DNA of 64,000 bases from Nostoc linckia NIES-25 (lineage in GTDB: Bacteria > Cyanobacteriota > Cyanobacteriia > Cyanobacteriales > Nostocaceae). A program made the position numbers and the translations under genes. Of this stretch, positions 35,636 through 44,120 are shown piece after piece. The stretch's first letter is position 1. Each line of letters starts with the position of its first letter. The stretch covers positions 629,016 through 693,015 of the forward strand of contig NZ_AP018223.1 of NCBI RefSeq assembly GCF_002368035.1. The letters are read 5' to 3'. The notes under the pieces are model-generated. The model did not search any database. It saw only the letters and a program-made list of their open reading frames with translations, and was not told the DNA's origin.

Positions 35636-35945
35636 AATTTTTTCTCCTGAGATATTTGAACTGCGTTCTAGAGTTAATCGATTACCTTTTGTGGATAATG
35701 CGATCGCAAATAACGAGAATCTAATTATTAGGCGTTGCTGAATTTGAATATGAAATGAAAAAATTAACTCTTCTCAACTCTTACTCTCTGCGACTCTGCG
35801 CTACGCCAGTTGCTTCTCCTGTCGGAGACGCTGCGCGAACAAGTCGGCAAAGCCGCCCAACGCACTGGCTCCTCTGCGTGAGCTAAATTCATATTTTTAA
35901 TCAGCAATGCCAATTATTAAAAGTGACAATCAAAACGTGCAGATA
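35636..35945. other. hemL upstream gap
   Basis: Contains the hemL leader, one HIP1-like site and a dispersed GC-rich repeat near 35800-35875 (CTACGCCAGTTGC..GGAGACGCTGCGCGAAC). No coding frame. Confidence 0.5.
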
Positions 35946-36518
35946 TTATTTCAATTCGAGCATGACTTCATTGCGTCTGAATGCCGGCAAGATGAAGGGA
36001 GAGTCATAAAAAGCATAAATCGGTTTACCTTTTGTCTCGATACCTTGACGAGCGAGAAAAGCATATAATTTGGCTTCCTTTTCCTGCAATTGTTCATCCC
36101 CAGCCGAGCCGGAGAAACGAATTGCCGCAACTTTGTTGCTGGGAACTTCTTTGATAGTAATGCGAGAGTCTTTTGGTTTCGGCAGCGTTGCCAGGGTGTA
36201 TTCTGAGGGCATCACGAACTGTACCACCCAACTGCTTGTAGCAATATTTTCTCCCGCTTCTTGTTGAATGACAGGCGCAGTCATGGCGATTTTTTCACTT
36301 AGCTGGGATTGCGTGACGGGCGCAGTCATGGCAATTTTTGTTACAGATGTGTTTTCACCAAATATGTAAGCGGCAAGAATCGAAAATGCAGCTTTGTTTG
36401 CTCGATCTCTTTGGGCTTCAATGAGAGTTTCGGCAACAATTTTTGGCTCGTATTGCCGGATTTCAATATCATCAAAGGATTGCAATACGCAATATTTTTG
36501 TTCTTCGGTTTGACTCAT
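35946..36518 (-). CDS. SOUL family heme-binding protein
   Basis: A 190-residue single-domain SOUL/HBP protein. Family motifs are the N-terminal YCVLQSFDDIEIRQYEPKIV, KIAMTAPVTQ (present twice, as KIAMTAPVTQ and KIAMTAPVIQ), FVMPSEYTLATLPKP, and the end GIETKGKPIYAFYDSPFILPAFRRNEVML. SOUL proteins bind heme or porphyrins in plants, animals and bacteria, though the binding residues are not conserved enough to confirm it here. The location beside hemL and upstream of a hem block is suggestive. It starts 35 bp after devA on the same strand and could be part of that transcript. Confidence 0.9.
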   Translation of the reverse strand: MSQTEEQKYCVLQSFDDIEIRQYEPKIVAETLIEAQRDRANKAAFSILAAYIFGENTSVTKIAMTAPVTQSQLSEKIAMTAPVIQQEAGENIATSSWVVQFVMPSEYTLATLPKPKDSRITIKEVPSNKVAAIRFSGSAGDEQLQEKEAKLYAFLARQGIETKGKPIYAFYDSPFILPAFRRNEVMLELK

Positions 36519-36553
36519 AAGACTTTCACAAATAATTAAAATTAATGCGTTTC

Positions 36554-37297
36554 TTACTTTCCCACTTCTTGTACTAAACGTCCATCTTCCATGTGGATAA
36601 TGCGATCGGCAATATCGAGAATTCGATTATCGTGAGTGACGAGTAAAATAGTGCAACCCTGCTCTTTAGCTAAACGTTGCATGATATCTACAACATCGCG
36701 ACCTGATTTTTTATCGAGAGCAGCAGTAGGTTCGTCGGCAAGAACAATTTTAGGATGGCTGACTAGGGCACGAGCGATCGCAACTCGCTGCTTTTGCCCT
36801 CCAGAAAGACTATCTGGATAATAATCGATGCGATCGCCCAAACCAACACTTTTCAAAGTATCCGTTGCTAGTTTATCTATATCTTGCTTTAGATACTCAT
36901 CATGCAGTTCTAAAGACATTCGGACATTCTGCTTTGCTGTTAAGAAAGTCAACAAATTGTGTGCCTGAAAAATATAACCAATCTGCCGCCGCACTTCCAT
37001 CAATTGCCGCTTACTAGCTCCACACATTTCTTGTCCCAAAACTTTCAGGTTGCCTTCTTTAGCGGATCTCAATCCACCTATTAGTGTTAGTAAAGTGGTT
37101 TTACCAGAACCGGATGGGCCAGTCATAATCACGATTTCTCCAGAATAAATGTCGAGATTAATATCAAACAAGACTTGCTTGCAGAGTTCTCCCCGACCGA
37201 AGTAGTAATCGAGATGGCAAACTGAAATAACTGGTTGTTGGTAAGTATTTTTAACTTTGAGTTTTGAGCTTTGATCGAGACTAATTTCTTGCACCAT
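36554..37297 (-). CDS. devA: DevA-type ABC exporter ATPase
   Basis: A 247-residue ABC ATPase powering the DevBC membrane complex; the original DevBCA exports heterocyst glycolipids in Anabaena. Walker A is MTGPSGSGKTTL, the Q-loop lies in IGYIFQAHNL, signature LSGGQKQRVAIARAL, Walker B IVLADEPTAALD, and the H-loop is LLVTHDNRI. The 28-residue N-terminal extension before VISVCHLDYYFG is typical of DevA. It follows devC by 84 bp. Nostocales carry several DevBCA paralogues, so which lipid or metabolite this set exports cannot be read from the sequence. Confidence 0.88.
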   Translation of the reverse strand: MVQEISLDQSSKLKVKNTYQQPVISVCHLDYYFGRGELCKQVLFDINLDIYSGEIVIMTGPSGSGKTTLLTLIGGLRSAKEGNLKVLGQEMCGASKRQLMEVRRQIGYIFQAHNLLTFLTAKQNVRMSLELHDEYLKQDIDKLATDTLKSVGLGDRIDYYPDSLSGGQKQRVAIARALVSHPKIVLADEPTAALDKKSGRDVVDIMQRLAKEQGCTILLVTHDNRILDIADRIIHMEDGRLVQEVGK

Positions 37298-37381
37298 GAA
37301 AGTTCAACTGTAAATTTGGGTTTCGTTCTCGAAAACTATGAGTTTTGAAATGCGATATTTTGCTAAACTTCAACTCAAAAC

Positions 37382-38572
37382 TTAGAAGATATCAGCTGGA
37401 TCGGCTGCTCGTAATTTTTGTATGGCAAGCGTTCCCGCTCCAATACACATAACGAATGTCAACACTAACACAGTTACCGCACGAGCTAGTTTCATTGCAG
37501 TCGGTAAAAACGTCACGGATTGAAAAAAAATGTAAAATCCACTTGAGAGCAAAAAGCCGGGAATAAAGCCCAAAATTGCTAAAACCAAAGCTTCTTGAGC
37601 GATAACTTTAATTAGATATATATCGCTGTAACCCATTGCTTTTAAAGTTGCATATTCGGGCAAATGATCTGAAACATCAGTATAAAGAATTTGATAAACA
37701 ATGACTGCTCCAACTAAAAAACCGATTGCGACACCAAGGTTAAAAGTCGGGCCAATAGAGGAGCCTGTAGACCAATATGCACTTTCACGAGCAGTGAATT
37801 CAGCGATGTTTAGTACTAGTAAATCATCCGGTAGGTTGGCTCTTAAATCAGCCTGAATCTGCTCAATGGAGGCATTTGATTCTACGTCAATAATACCAAG
37901 ATCGATGTCGTTTGCTTGGCGTTGGGGAAAGAGTCGTAAAAAGGTAGAATCGCTGACGATTAGATTGCCGTCAGCAGAAAAAGAAGAACCGAGCTTAAAT
38001 AATCCAACTATTTGAATTTGATAATCGTTAGTTTGAACGATAAGCGGATTCTGTTTTTTCAGCAAACTAGGAACGTCCCCAAGCTGAGGAACCAATCCAG
38101 CCCTATCAAATAACGCTCGATTCAATAACTTCAGTTTATTCAATTGTTGATTGACTTCTGGCAAGTCAAATGCTGGCTGATTTGGATTGATTCCATAGAC
38201 GAAAAGTTTACGGCTAGCTCGATTTTCAGGATTTCGCCACGATGCTTGACTCACATATAGCGTTGCCAGGGATTTTACACCGTTAACACCTGCTATTTTA
38301 TAGAGTTTATTTCTGGAAAAACTTTTGATAGATTGCAAGTTATCAGACAGTTTATTGACTAAAAATAAATCTCCCTTAAGCGTGGTATAGGGAGTAACTT
38401 GCGAATCAAATAGTGCATCCCTAACTCCCAGTTGAAAAAACATGAGAAAATCGGCAAAGGCGATTCCTGCTATAGCAACTAACAATCGAGTCTTTTGACG
38501 GCTCATTTGCCGCCAAGCAAGTGGGGTTTTACGAAAGAATTTATCGAATATAGTCAAGTTGCTGCGCTCCAA
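37382..38572 (-). CDS. devC: DevC-type ABC exporter permease
   Basis: A 396-residue inner-membrane permease of the MacB/FtsX superfamily, DevC subfamily. One TM helix is near the N-terminus (ARQ..LLVAIAGIAFADFLMFFQLG). A periplasmic domain of ~220 residues follows (GVKSLATLYVSQASWRNPENR, GINPNQPAFDLPEV), then three TM helices after residue ~270 (GVAIGFLVGAVIVYQILYTD, EALVLAILGFIPGFLLSSGF, AVTVLVLTFVMCIGAGTLAI), ending ADPADIF. It is located between devB and devA in the canonical B-C-A order, 98 bp after devB. Confidence 0.9.
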   Translation of the reverse strand: MERSNLTIFDKFFRKTPLAWRQMSRQKTRLLVAIAGIAFADFLMFFQLGVRDALFDSQVTPYTTLKGDLFLVNKLSDNLQSIKSFSRNKLYKIAGVNGVKSLATLYVSQASWRNPENRASRKLFVYGINPNQPAFDLPEVNQQLNKLKLLNRALFDRAGLVPQLGDVPSLLKKQNPLIVQTNDYQIQIVGLFKLGSSFSADGNLIVSDSTFLRLFPQRQANDIDLGIIDVESNASIEQIQADLRANLPDDLLVLNIAEFTARESAYWSTGSSIGPTFNLGVAIGFLVGAVIVYQILYTDVSDHLPEYATLKAMGYSDIYLIKVIAQEALVLAILGFIPGFLLSSGFYIFFQSVTFLPTAMKLARAVTVLVLTFVMCIGAGTLAIQKLRAADPADIF

Positions 38573-38670
38573 TTCAAAATTTTAAATTCAAAATTCAAGT
38601 GGAGACGCGATGAATCGCGTCTCTACAAAATGGTTTGTTTAGAATTAGTATTAATTTTGGCTATTCTCTT

Positions 38671-39861
38671 TTATTGGTTGATATTGTTATTCGGTTGAAT
38701 GGCAACCTGTACTTGCAAGTTAGTTAAGTTTGCAACTCGTTTGCTAGCTTGGGGATCGAGTGCAATTCTCACTTCAACAACTTTGCGATCGAGGTTTTCT
38801 CCAGGTTCGCCGCTAGTGACTTCTTGTTGGATCACCTGTAGTCCAATCAGCCGAACGGTTCCGCGCAATTGAGAGAACGACTCGCTGGAAATGGTTGCTT
38901 GTTGACCTTCACGAACTTTGCCAATATCAGTTTCATATATCTCTGCGATCGCTTCCATCGAGGTGGTTTGTCCGAGTTCGGCAATGCCTTTCTCGCCAAC
39001 GACTTCTCCGGGTTTGGCTTTAATATCGAGAATGCGACCCGCTATAGGTGCGCGGATATAAACTTCAGCGAGATCGGCTTCAGCTTTTTTGACTGCGGCG
39101 ATCGCTTTATTAACCTCGGCCTCAGCTGCTTGCACGTCTACTGGACGTACCTCAGCAATCTTATTTAGGTTTGCCTTAGCTTGCTCGATTTGCTGCCGTA
39201 GAGTATCTACACTCTTATTTTGGTTAGCTCTAGCTTCGGTAAGCTGTGCTTGCGCTGTTTCTAGAGTAAGTTGTTTTCGATCTACTTCCACAGCAGAAAT
39301 CGCGCCGTTTTGGTAAAGCGAGGAATAACGATTATACTCACTATTGGCAGTTTTAACTTCGGCTTGCCAGCGAGAGATAGTGGCATCTCTTGTAGATATT
39401 TCGCCCTTTAACTCTTCTTCAAGGCGATCGATTTCAGCTTTTTGGGCGGCAATTTCTCCTGATTTTGCACCAGCTTGCACCTTGGCTAACTCTGCTTGCG
39501 ATACTTTGACTTGTGCTTGGGCTTCTAGTAGAGCATTTTGCAAGCGATCGCGCGAATCCATAATGGCGATCGCTTGACCAGCTTTAACGCTACCGCCTCG
39601 CTGTACGAGTAGTTCGGCTACGCGATCGTTGCTTAAGGTAGCAGGTACGGATACTTTAATGACTTCCGTTGCTGGTTCTATCCGTCCTAAAGCGGTAATT
39701 TCCTCAATCTTTGGTCTGGGTTGCACAACTTCAACAGGTTTGTTGGTTGATTTTGATTGAGAAACACCGTAGAAAGCGATAATTCCTGTAAGGGCAGTAC
39801 CAGCAACAACCACAGCCAGCATCCATTGTGTTGAAGGTTTTGAGAGCGATTGTAAATTCAT
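38671..39861 (-). CDS. devB: DevB-type periplasmic adaptor (HlyD family)
   Basis: A 396-residue membrane fusion protein linking the DevCA pump to a TolC-like outer-membrane channel. An N-terminal TM anchor (WMLAVVVAGTALTGIIAFYG) is followed by ITALGRIEPATEVIKVSVPA, a split lipoyl domain (LLVQRGGSVKAGQAIAIMDS and AEVYIRAPIAGRILDIKAKPG), a long coiled coil between them (about residues 100-255), and the beta-barrel KVREGQQATISSESF. I looked upstream for a GTA-N8-TAC NtcA site and did not see one. The upstream gap is filled by a heptamer repeat array instead. Confidence 0.92.
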   Translation of the reverse strand: MNLQSLSKPSTQWMLAVVVAGTALTGIIAFYGVSQSKSTNKPVEVVQPRPKIEEITALGRIEPATEVIKVSVPATLSNDRVAELLVQRGGSVKAGQAIAIMDSRDRLQNALLEAQAQVKVSQAELAKVQAGAKSGEIAAQKAEIDRLEEELKGEISTRDATISRWQAEVKTANSEYNRYSSLYQNGAISAVEVDRKQLTLETAQAQLTEARANQNKSVDTLRQQIEQAKANLNKIAEVRPVDVQAAEAEVNKAIAAVKKAEADLAEVYIRAPIAGRILDIKAKPGEVVGEKGIAELGQTTSMEAIAEIYETDIGKVREGQQATISSESFSQLRGTVRLIGLQVIQQEVTSGEPGENLDRKVVEVRIALDPQASKRVANLTNLQVQVAIQPNNNINQ

Positions 39862-39938
39862 GTCAATCCTTCAAATTTCAGCGAGGACTTTAGTAAAATT
39901 GTCCTTGGTCATTAGTCATTTGTCCTTTGTAAACACGA

Positions 39939-40048
39939 ATGACAAATAACTAATGACAAATAACTAATGACAAATGACAAATGACAAATAACTAATGACA
40001 AATGACAAATGACAAATGACAAATGACAAATGACAAATGACAAATGAC
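39939..40048. repeat. ACAAATG heptamer tandem array
   Basis: About 14 heptamers of (T)GACAAAT with interspersed AACTAAT variants form a run between hemF and devB. It is a short tandemly repeated repetitive sequence typical of heterocystous cyanobacteria and starts 78 bp upstream of the devB ATG. Confidence 0.9.
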
Positions 40049-40073
40049 ATTTCTGATGTTTTGACGGCAAAAG

Positions 40074-41117
40074 TTAAACTACAAGAGATGTCAGGCTTGC
40101 CCAATCTTGAGGCTTTAAGAATACTTCGTATAACTCGGCTTCTGGGGTGTTTGGTTCGGGTTGATAGCCGTATTCCCAACGTACTAACGGAGGTAAAGAC
40201 ATCAAAATTGACTCGGTGCGTCCGTTAGTTTGCAACCCGAAAATCGTGCCGCGATCGTAAACTAAATTGAATTCAACGTAGCGTCCGCGCCGATATAATT
40301 GAAAATTACGTTGGCGATCGCTATACTCCATTGACTGCCGCCGCTTGACAATTGGCGTGTAAGCAGGTATGAGAGCTTTACCGCAATCTTGTGCGAATGC
40401 AAATAATTCTTCCCAATTGCGGGTTGCTGGAATGCCAACGCGATCGCTGTTATGTGCGGCTGCTCCTTTGGGATCGGGGCCTCGATAAAGCTGACCTTGA
40501 CCGTCTTGATAGTCAAAAAAGATGCCGCCAATGCCGCGCATTTCTTGACGATGTTTGAGATAAAAATACTCGTCGCACCAAGGTTTAAACACTGGATAAT
40601 ATTCCGGATCGTGCGCGTCACAAGCCTGTTTTAATGTGTAATGAAAATGGGCTGCATCTTCAGCAAACGGATAGTAAGGCGTTAAGTCGATGCCGCCGCC
40701 AAACCACCAAACCGGGCCAGCTTCAAAGTAGCGGTAGTTGAGATGAACCGTTGGCACGTAAGGATTGCGCGGATGCAATACCATAGAAGTTCCGGTGGCA
40801 TAAAACTGATGTCCATTAGCCTCTGGACGTTGTGCCAAGATTGAAGGCGGCAAATGAGAACCCCAGACTTCAGAGAAATTAACTCCACCTTGCTCGAATA
40901 CTGCACCGTCGCGGATGACGCGGGATCTGCCGCCGCCTCCTTCGGGTCGTTCCCATGCATCTTCCTGAAATGTGCCTTCGCCATCTAGCTGTTGCAAACC
41001 CTGACAGATTTCGTCTTGCAGCTGTCGCATGAACTGGCTAACTCTAGCCTTGGCATCAACTGGGGGTAGAGGTTTGGCTTGAGTTGCTGGAGGAGTTAAA
41101 GTAGTGTTCATGAGCAA
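40074..41117 (-). CDS. hemF: oxygen-dependent coproporphyrinogen III oxidase
   Basis: A 347-residue enzyme that oxidatively decarboxylates two propionates of coproporphyrinogen III to give protoporphyrinogen IX. HemF motifs: GTSMVLHPRNPYVPTVHLNY, WWFGGGIDLTPYY, EYFYLKHRQEMRGIGGIFFD, and the C-terminal RRGRYVEFNLVYDRGT and MSLPPLVRWEYGY. Length and motifs match the standard cyanobacterial copy, so this is probably the housekeeping type, while the paralogue at 52061-53065 is more divergent. It is the most downstream hem gene of the minus-strand block. The next upstream gene is an alpha/beta hydrolase ~830 bp away, past repeat elements. Confidence 0.96.
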   Translation of the reverse strand: MLMNTTLTPPATQAKPLPPVDAKARVSQFMRQLQDEICQGLQQLDGEGTFQEDAWERPEGGGGRSRVIRDGAVFEQGGVNFSEVWGSHLPPSILAQRPEANGHQFYATGTSMVLHPRNPYVPTVHLNYRYFEAGPVWWFGGGIDLTPYYPFAEDAAHFHYTLKQACDAHDPEYYPVFKPWCDEYFYLKHRQEMRGIGGIFFDYQDGQGQLYRGPDPKGAAAHNSDRVGIPATRNWEELFAFAQDCGKALIPAYTPIVKRRQSMEYSDRQRNFQLYRRGRYVEFNLVYDRGTIFGLQTNGRTESILMSLPPLVRWEYGYQPEPNTPEAELYEVFLKPQDWASLTSLVV

Positions 41118-41234
41118 TACCTATTTTTCCTATTTACTAATAGCGAACATTTTTGTTTAGCCTCCTAACTTCTTAGATCCCCCTAAATCCACCTTTTTAA
41201 AGTGGACTTTAAGAGACTCTTTGCTCCCGTTTTT

Positions 41235-41440
41235 AAGCTACGGTGTATACACAAGTCTCAAGTAGTTGATAAATCCTGGTTTTACCCCACCCTAACCCTC
41301 CCCTTATAAAGGGGAGCCACTGCGTTGGGCGGCTCTGCCGACTTGAAGCAAGTGGCGTGAGGGAACTAGATTTCTTTTTCCCCCCTTTATAAGGGGGGAT
41401 TAAGGGGGGTAATTCGACTTGTGTATACACGGTAGCTTTA
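41235..41440. mobile_element. non-coding element with CTACGGTGTATACACAAGT ends
   Basis: AAGCTACGGTGTATACACAAGT at 41235 (written here without its first bases as CTACGGTGTATACACAAGT) is inverted as ACTTGTGTATACACGGTAG at 41417-41435. The interior has CCCCTTATAAAGGGG hairpins and the GGAGCCACTGCGTTGGG dispersed repeat. No coding content. Confidence 0.6.
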
Positions 41441-41557
41441 TAAGGGGGGTTGAGGGGATCTAAGACTTTGAAAACACGCCCTAGCCTTTCTTAAAAAGGC
41501 TACCGCGTACACAAAAATCTTTTAGAGGTGTTGCGTAACGTAGGGAAGGTTAATTTT

Positions 41558-41746
41558 TGCAAGTCGATGCATTAAAGTTGCAAGTCAATGCATTAAAGTT
41601 GCAAGTCAATGCATTAAAGTTGCTGGTCGATGCATTAAAGTTGCTGGTCGATGCATTAAAGTTGCTGGTCGATGCATTAAAGTTGCTGGTCGATGCATCA
41701 AAGGTACTGGTCGATGCATCAAAGTTACTGGTCGATGCATTAAACC
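41558..41746. repeat. 21-bp tandem repeat, nine units, second array
   Basis: Nine 21-bp units, GATGCATTAAAGTTGCAAG then GATGCATTAAAGTTGCTGG variants. A GGCTACCGCGTACACAA end precedes it (41498) and a TTAATTTTTGCAAG lead matches the reverse complement of the 14.7-kb array tail. No frame is a credible gene. Confidence 0.95.
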
Positions 41747-41947
41747 TCTTGCACGAATATTTGAAATTAATAATTTTAATTTCACGCAGAGGCGCTCAGA
41801 TGCAGAGAGTAACGAGGATTGTACAGCAGTTCGCAACTAAATGAGGTATACAACTAGAGAATTAAAGAGAAAAATTCTTCTTCTCCTCCAGCAAGACTGC
41901 CCGGTTGTTGAGCGTAGTCGAAACACTGGCTCCTGCCTCAAAAGCAG

Positions 41948-42829
41948 TCATAACACAGGCAAAAACTTGCGAATTAATCCGATTATTACTTCCGGCACTT
42001 CCAGTTCTGGATTCAACCCAACATTTTCTAATTCGATAAATGCTTGAATTGCTTGTGGATTTAGATTTGCAAGGCGACGCCCTACGTCCGGCCCTGTAAA
42101 CTTCGCTTGGCTTCCCCAAATAAAGATGGTAGGTGTTGTCAATCTTGGAATGTATTCTGATAGATCGAAGGATGAGCTACCTTGCAAAAATGACAAAGCA
42201 GCATACTCGGCATTTGGCTGTTGCGCCGATTGCACAAAAGCTTCTACAATTTCGGGAGAAAGACGATTGGGTTGAGCAAACACTCGCTCAAAAAAGTCAC
42301 GAATGCCAAAGCTGCTGACTTGTCCTGCATAAAGAACGCGATCGAGAATAGGAACACTGGCAATTTGAGCGAAAAAACTATTGCTGTAGTATTGCCTAAA
42401 GTCTTTAATGCCTGACGGAAGTGTAAGAATGAGTGATTTAAACAGTTCGGGACGTTTGACTGCGGCTCGGATCGCAAATGCTCCAGTTAGGGAAGAAGCA
42501 ATTATTGTTACAGGGGCTTGGCACGTCTTCTCGATGAACTCAATCAGCATTGCGATGTAGTCGCCTGGAAGATAATTTTGTTCGGGATGATCCGATCGCC
42601 CCCAGCCAATCAAGTCGGGTGCCAACACTCTATAATCTCCTGCAAATGCTGGATAGACCTTCGACCACCCGTAGGCAGATGCCCCACCTCCAATACCGTG
42701 GAAGAATATCAAAGTTTCGCCCTCGCCCATTCCATCAGTTGCCCAAAGTTCGCCTTGGTTAGTGTAATAGGCCATCTTCCCCAAGCTAGTTAAAACGGAG
42801 CGTTGCACAAAACCGAGTGGAATGAACAT
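41948..42829 (-). CDS. alpha/beta hydrolase-fold protein
   Basis: A 293-residue alpha/beta hydrolase of a cyanobacterial/plastid group. Oxyanion motif is IFFHGIGGGASAYGW, followed by DLIGWGRSDHPEQNY; the nucleophile elbow ASSLTG has Ser in the expected place but not the strict G-x-S-x-G. The acid region is IFIWGSQAKFTGPDVG. The usual catalytic His motif (GHxPxxExP) reads VGLNPELEVPE, so the His appears replaced by Leu. It may be a pseudo-hydrolase or use another residue. It lies between hemF and hemB in the same direction, which suggests, without proof, a job on a tetrapyrrole or its ester. Confidence 0.8.
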   Translation of the reverse strand: MFIPLGFVQRSVLTSLGKMAYYTNQGELWATDGMGEGETLIFFHGIGGGASAYGWSKVYPAFAGDYRVLAPDLIGWGRSDHPEQNYLPGDYIAMLIEFIEKTCQAPVTIIASSLTGAFAIRAAVKRPELFKSLILTLPSGIKDFRQYYSNSFFAQIASVPILDRVLYAGQVSSFGIRDFFERVFAQPNRLSPEIVEAFVQSAQQPNAEYAALSFLQGSSSFDLSEYIPRLTTPTIFIWGSQAKFTGPDVGRRLANLNPQAIQAFIELENVGLNPELEVPEVIIGLIRKFLPVL

Positions 42830-42868
42830 GATAAATTCTTCCTCTAGACGAACGACATGAAATCGAAA

Positions 42869-43001
42869 CTAGTGGTCTGGCAAGCTTAAAATAGTGCATT
42901 AGTAAACTCTTGTGGGGTGGGCATCCTGCCCGCCCGGACGGGTGAGGACACCCATCCCACAATAAAATTTATTGCAACATTTTAGCTCGGTCACGCTAGT
43001 A
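42869..43001. mobile_element. MITE-like element, second copy
   Basis: Imperfect inverted ends (CTAGTGGTCTGGCAAGCTTAA and CTCGGTCACGCTAG) surround a core identical over 98 bp to 7561-7658. It fills the gap between hemB and the hydrolase gene and ends 7 bp before the hemB stop codon. Confidence 0.8.
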
Positions 43002-43007
43002 GAAAGT

Positions 43008-44000
43008 TTAATTGCCAAGTTTTGCTAACCACCGAGCAGCATCTTTGGCGTGATAAGTCAAAATCAAGTCAGCGCCAGCCCGTTTAAAACCAGTCAATGT
43101 TTCCATTACCACCCGTTCTTCCTCAATCCAACCGTTAAGGGCAGCAGCTTTAACCATCGAGTATTCGCCAGAAACGTTGTAAGCAGCAACGGGTAGATTA
43201 CTTGCTTCCTTGACGCGCCAGATAATATCTATGTAGGCCAAGGCTGGCTTGACCATTAACATATCTGCACCTTCGATAATGTCGAGTTCGATTTCTTTTA
43301 AGGCTTCACGACCGTTACCAAAGTCCATTTGGTAGGTTCTGCGATCGCCAAATTGTGGTGTAGACTCGGCAGCATCCCGGAAAGGCCCGTAGTAAGCCGA
43401 AGCATACTTAGCAGCATAGGACAAAATTGGCGTATCTTGGAAACCAGCTTCATCTAAACCCGAACGAATGGCTTGCACGAAACCATCCATCATTCCCGAA
43501 GGCGCGATGATATCTACGCCAGCTTTGACTTGCGAAACTGCCGTTTTTTTCAGCAATTCCAGTGTCGGATCGTTGAGAACGCGCCCAGTTAAATCACCTA
43601 CTTCTAAATAACCGCAGTGTCCGTGACTGGTGTATTCGCACAGACAGGTATCGGCAATGACGATTAATTCCGGGACTGCTTGTTTGACGGCGGTAGCAGC
43701 TTTTTGCACGATGCCGCAATCGTGCCAACCGCCTGTTGCGTCTAAATCCTTGTCTTCAGGAATCCCAAATAAAATAATGGCTGGAATGCCGAGGTCGTAG
43801 ACTTCCTTGGCTTCTTCCACGATTTTATCTACAGAAAGTTGGTAAACTCCTGGCATGGATTTAATTTCATTGGCGATCGCCTTACCCGGTACAGCAAAAA
43901 GCGGGTAAATTAGATCGCTAGTTGTCAGTACATTTTCGCGTACCATCCGCCGCAATTGGGGATGGCTTCTCAGCCGACGCGGGCGATGAATTGGAAACAT
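43008..44000 (-). CDS. hemB: porphobilinogen synthase (5-aminolevulinate dehydratase)
   Basis: A 330-residue enzyme condensing two 5-aminolevulinates to porphobilinogen. The sequence opens RPRRLRSHPQLRRMVRE. The metal-site region is IADTCLCEYTSHGHCGYLE, and the Schiff-base lysines lie in LSYAAKYASAYYGPFRDA and ADMLMVKPALAYIDIIWRVK. The C-terminus is GADLILTYHAKDAARWL. It is full length and very well conserved. A 120-bp gap with a purine/pyrimidine repeat separates it from hemC upstream, and a MITE lies just past its stop. Confidence 0.97.
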   Translation of the reverse strand: MFPIHRPRRLRSHPQLRRMVRENVLTTSDLIYPLFAVPGKAIANEIKSMPGVYQLSVDKIVEEAKEVYDLGIPAIILFGIPEDKDLDATGGWHDCGIVQKAATAVKQAVPELIVIADTCLCEYTSHGHCGYLEVGDLTGRVLNDPTLELLKKTAVSQVKAGVDIIAPSGMMDGFVQAIRSGLDEAGFQDTPILSYAAKYASAYYGPFRDAAESTPQFGDRRTYQMDFGNGREALKEIELDIIEGADMLMVKPALAYIDIIWRVKEASNLPVAAYNVSGEYSMVKAAALNGWIEEERVVMETLTGFKRAGADLILTYHAKDAARWLAKLGN

Positions 44001-44120
44001 AATATTAAAAAGGGTAAAGGGTAAAGGGTAAGGGGTAAAGGGGAAAGCAGCGAGCGAAAAAATCTTTACTCTTTTAATCGTATTTTTCTGTCTCCTCCCT
44101 GCCTACTTAGTTGCAAGCCC

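Noticed and set aside
39862..39938. NtcA box upstream of devB
   Set aside because: No GTA-N8-TAC pattern was found between the ATG and the heptamer array.
41557..41844. Open frames through the second 21-bp array (ALKLLVD-type and MHRPATL-type repeats)
   Set aside because: Same reason: an artefact of a 21-bp period.
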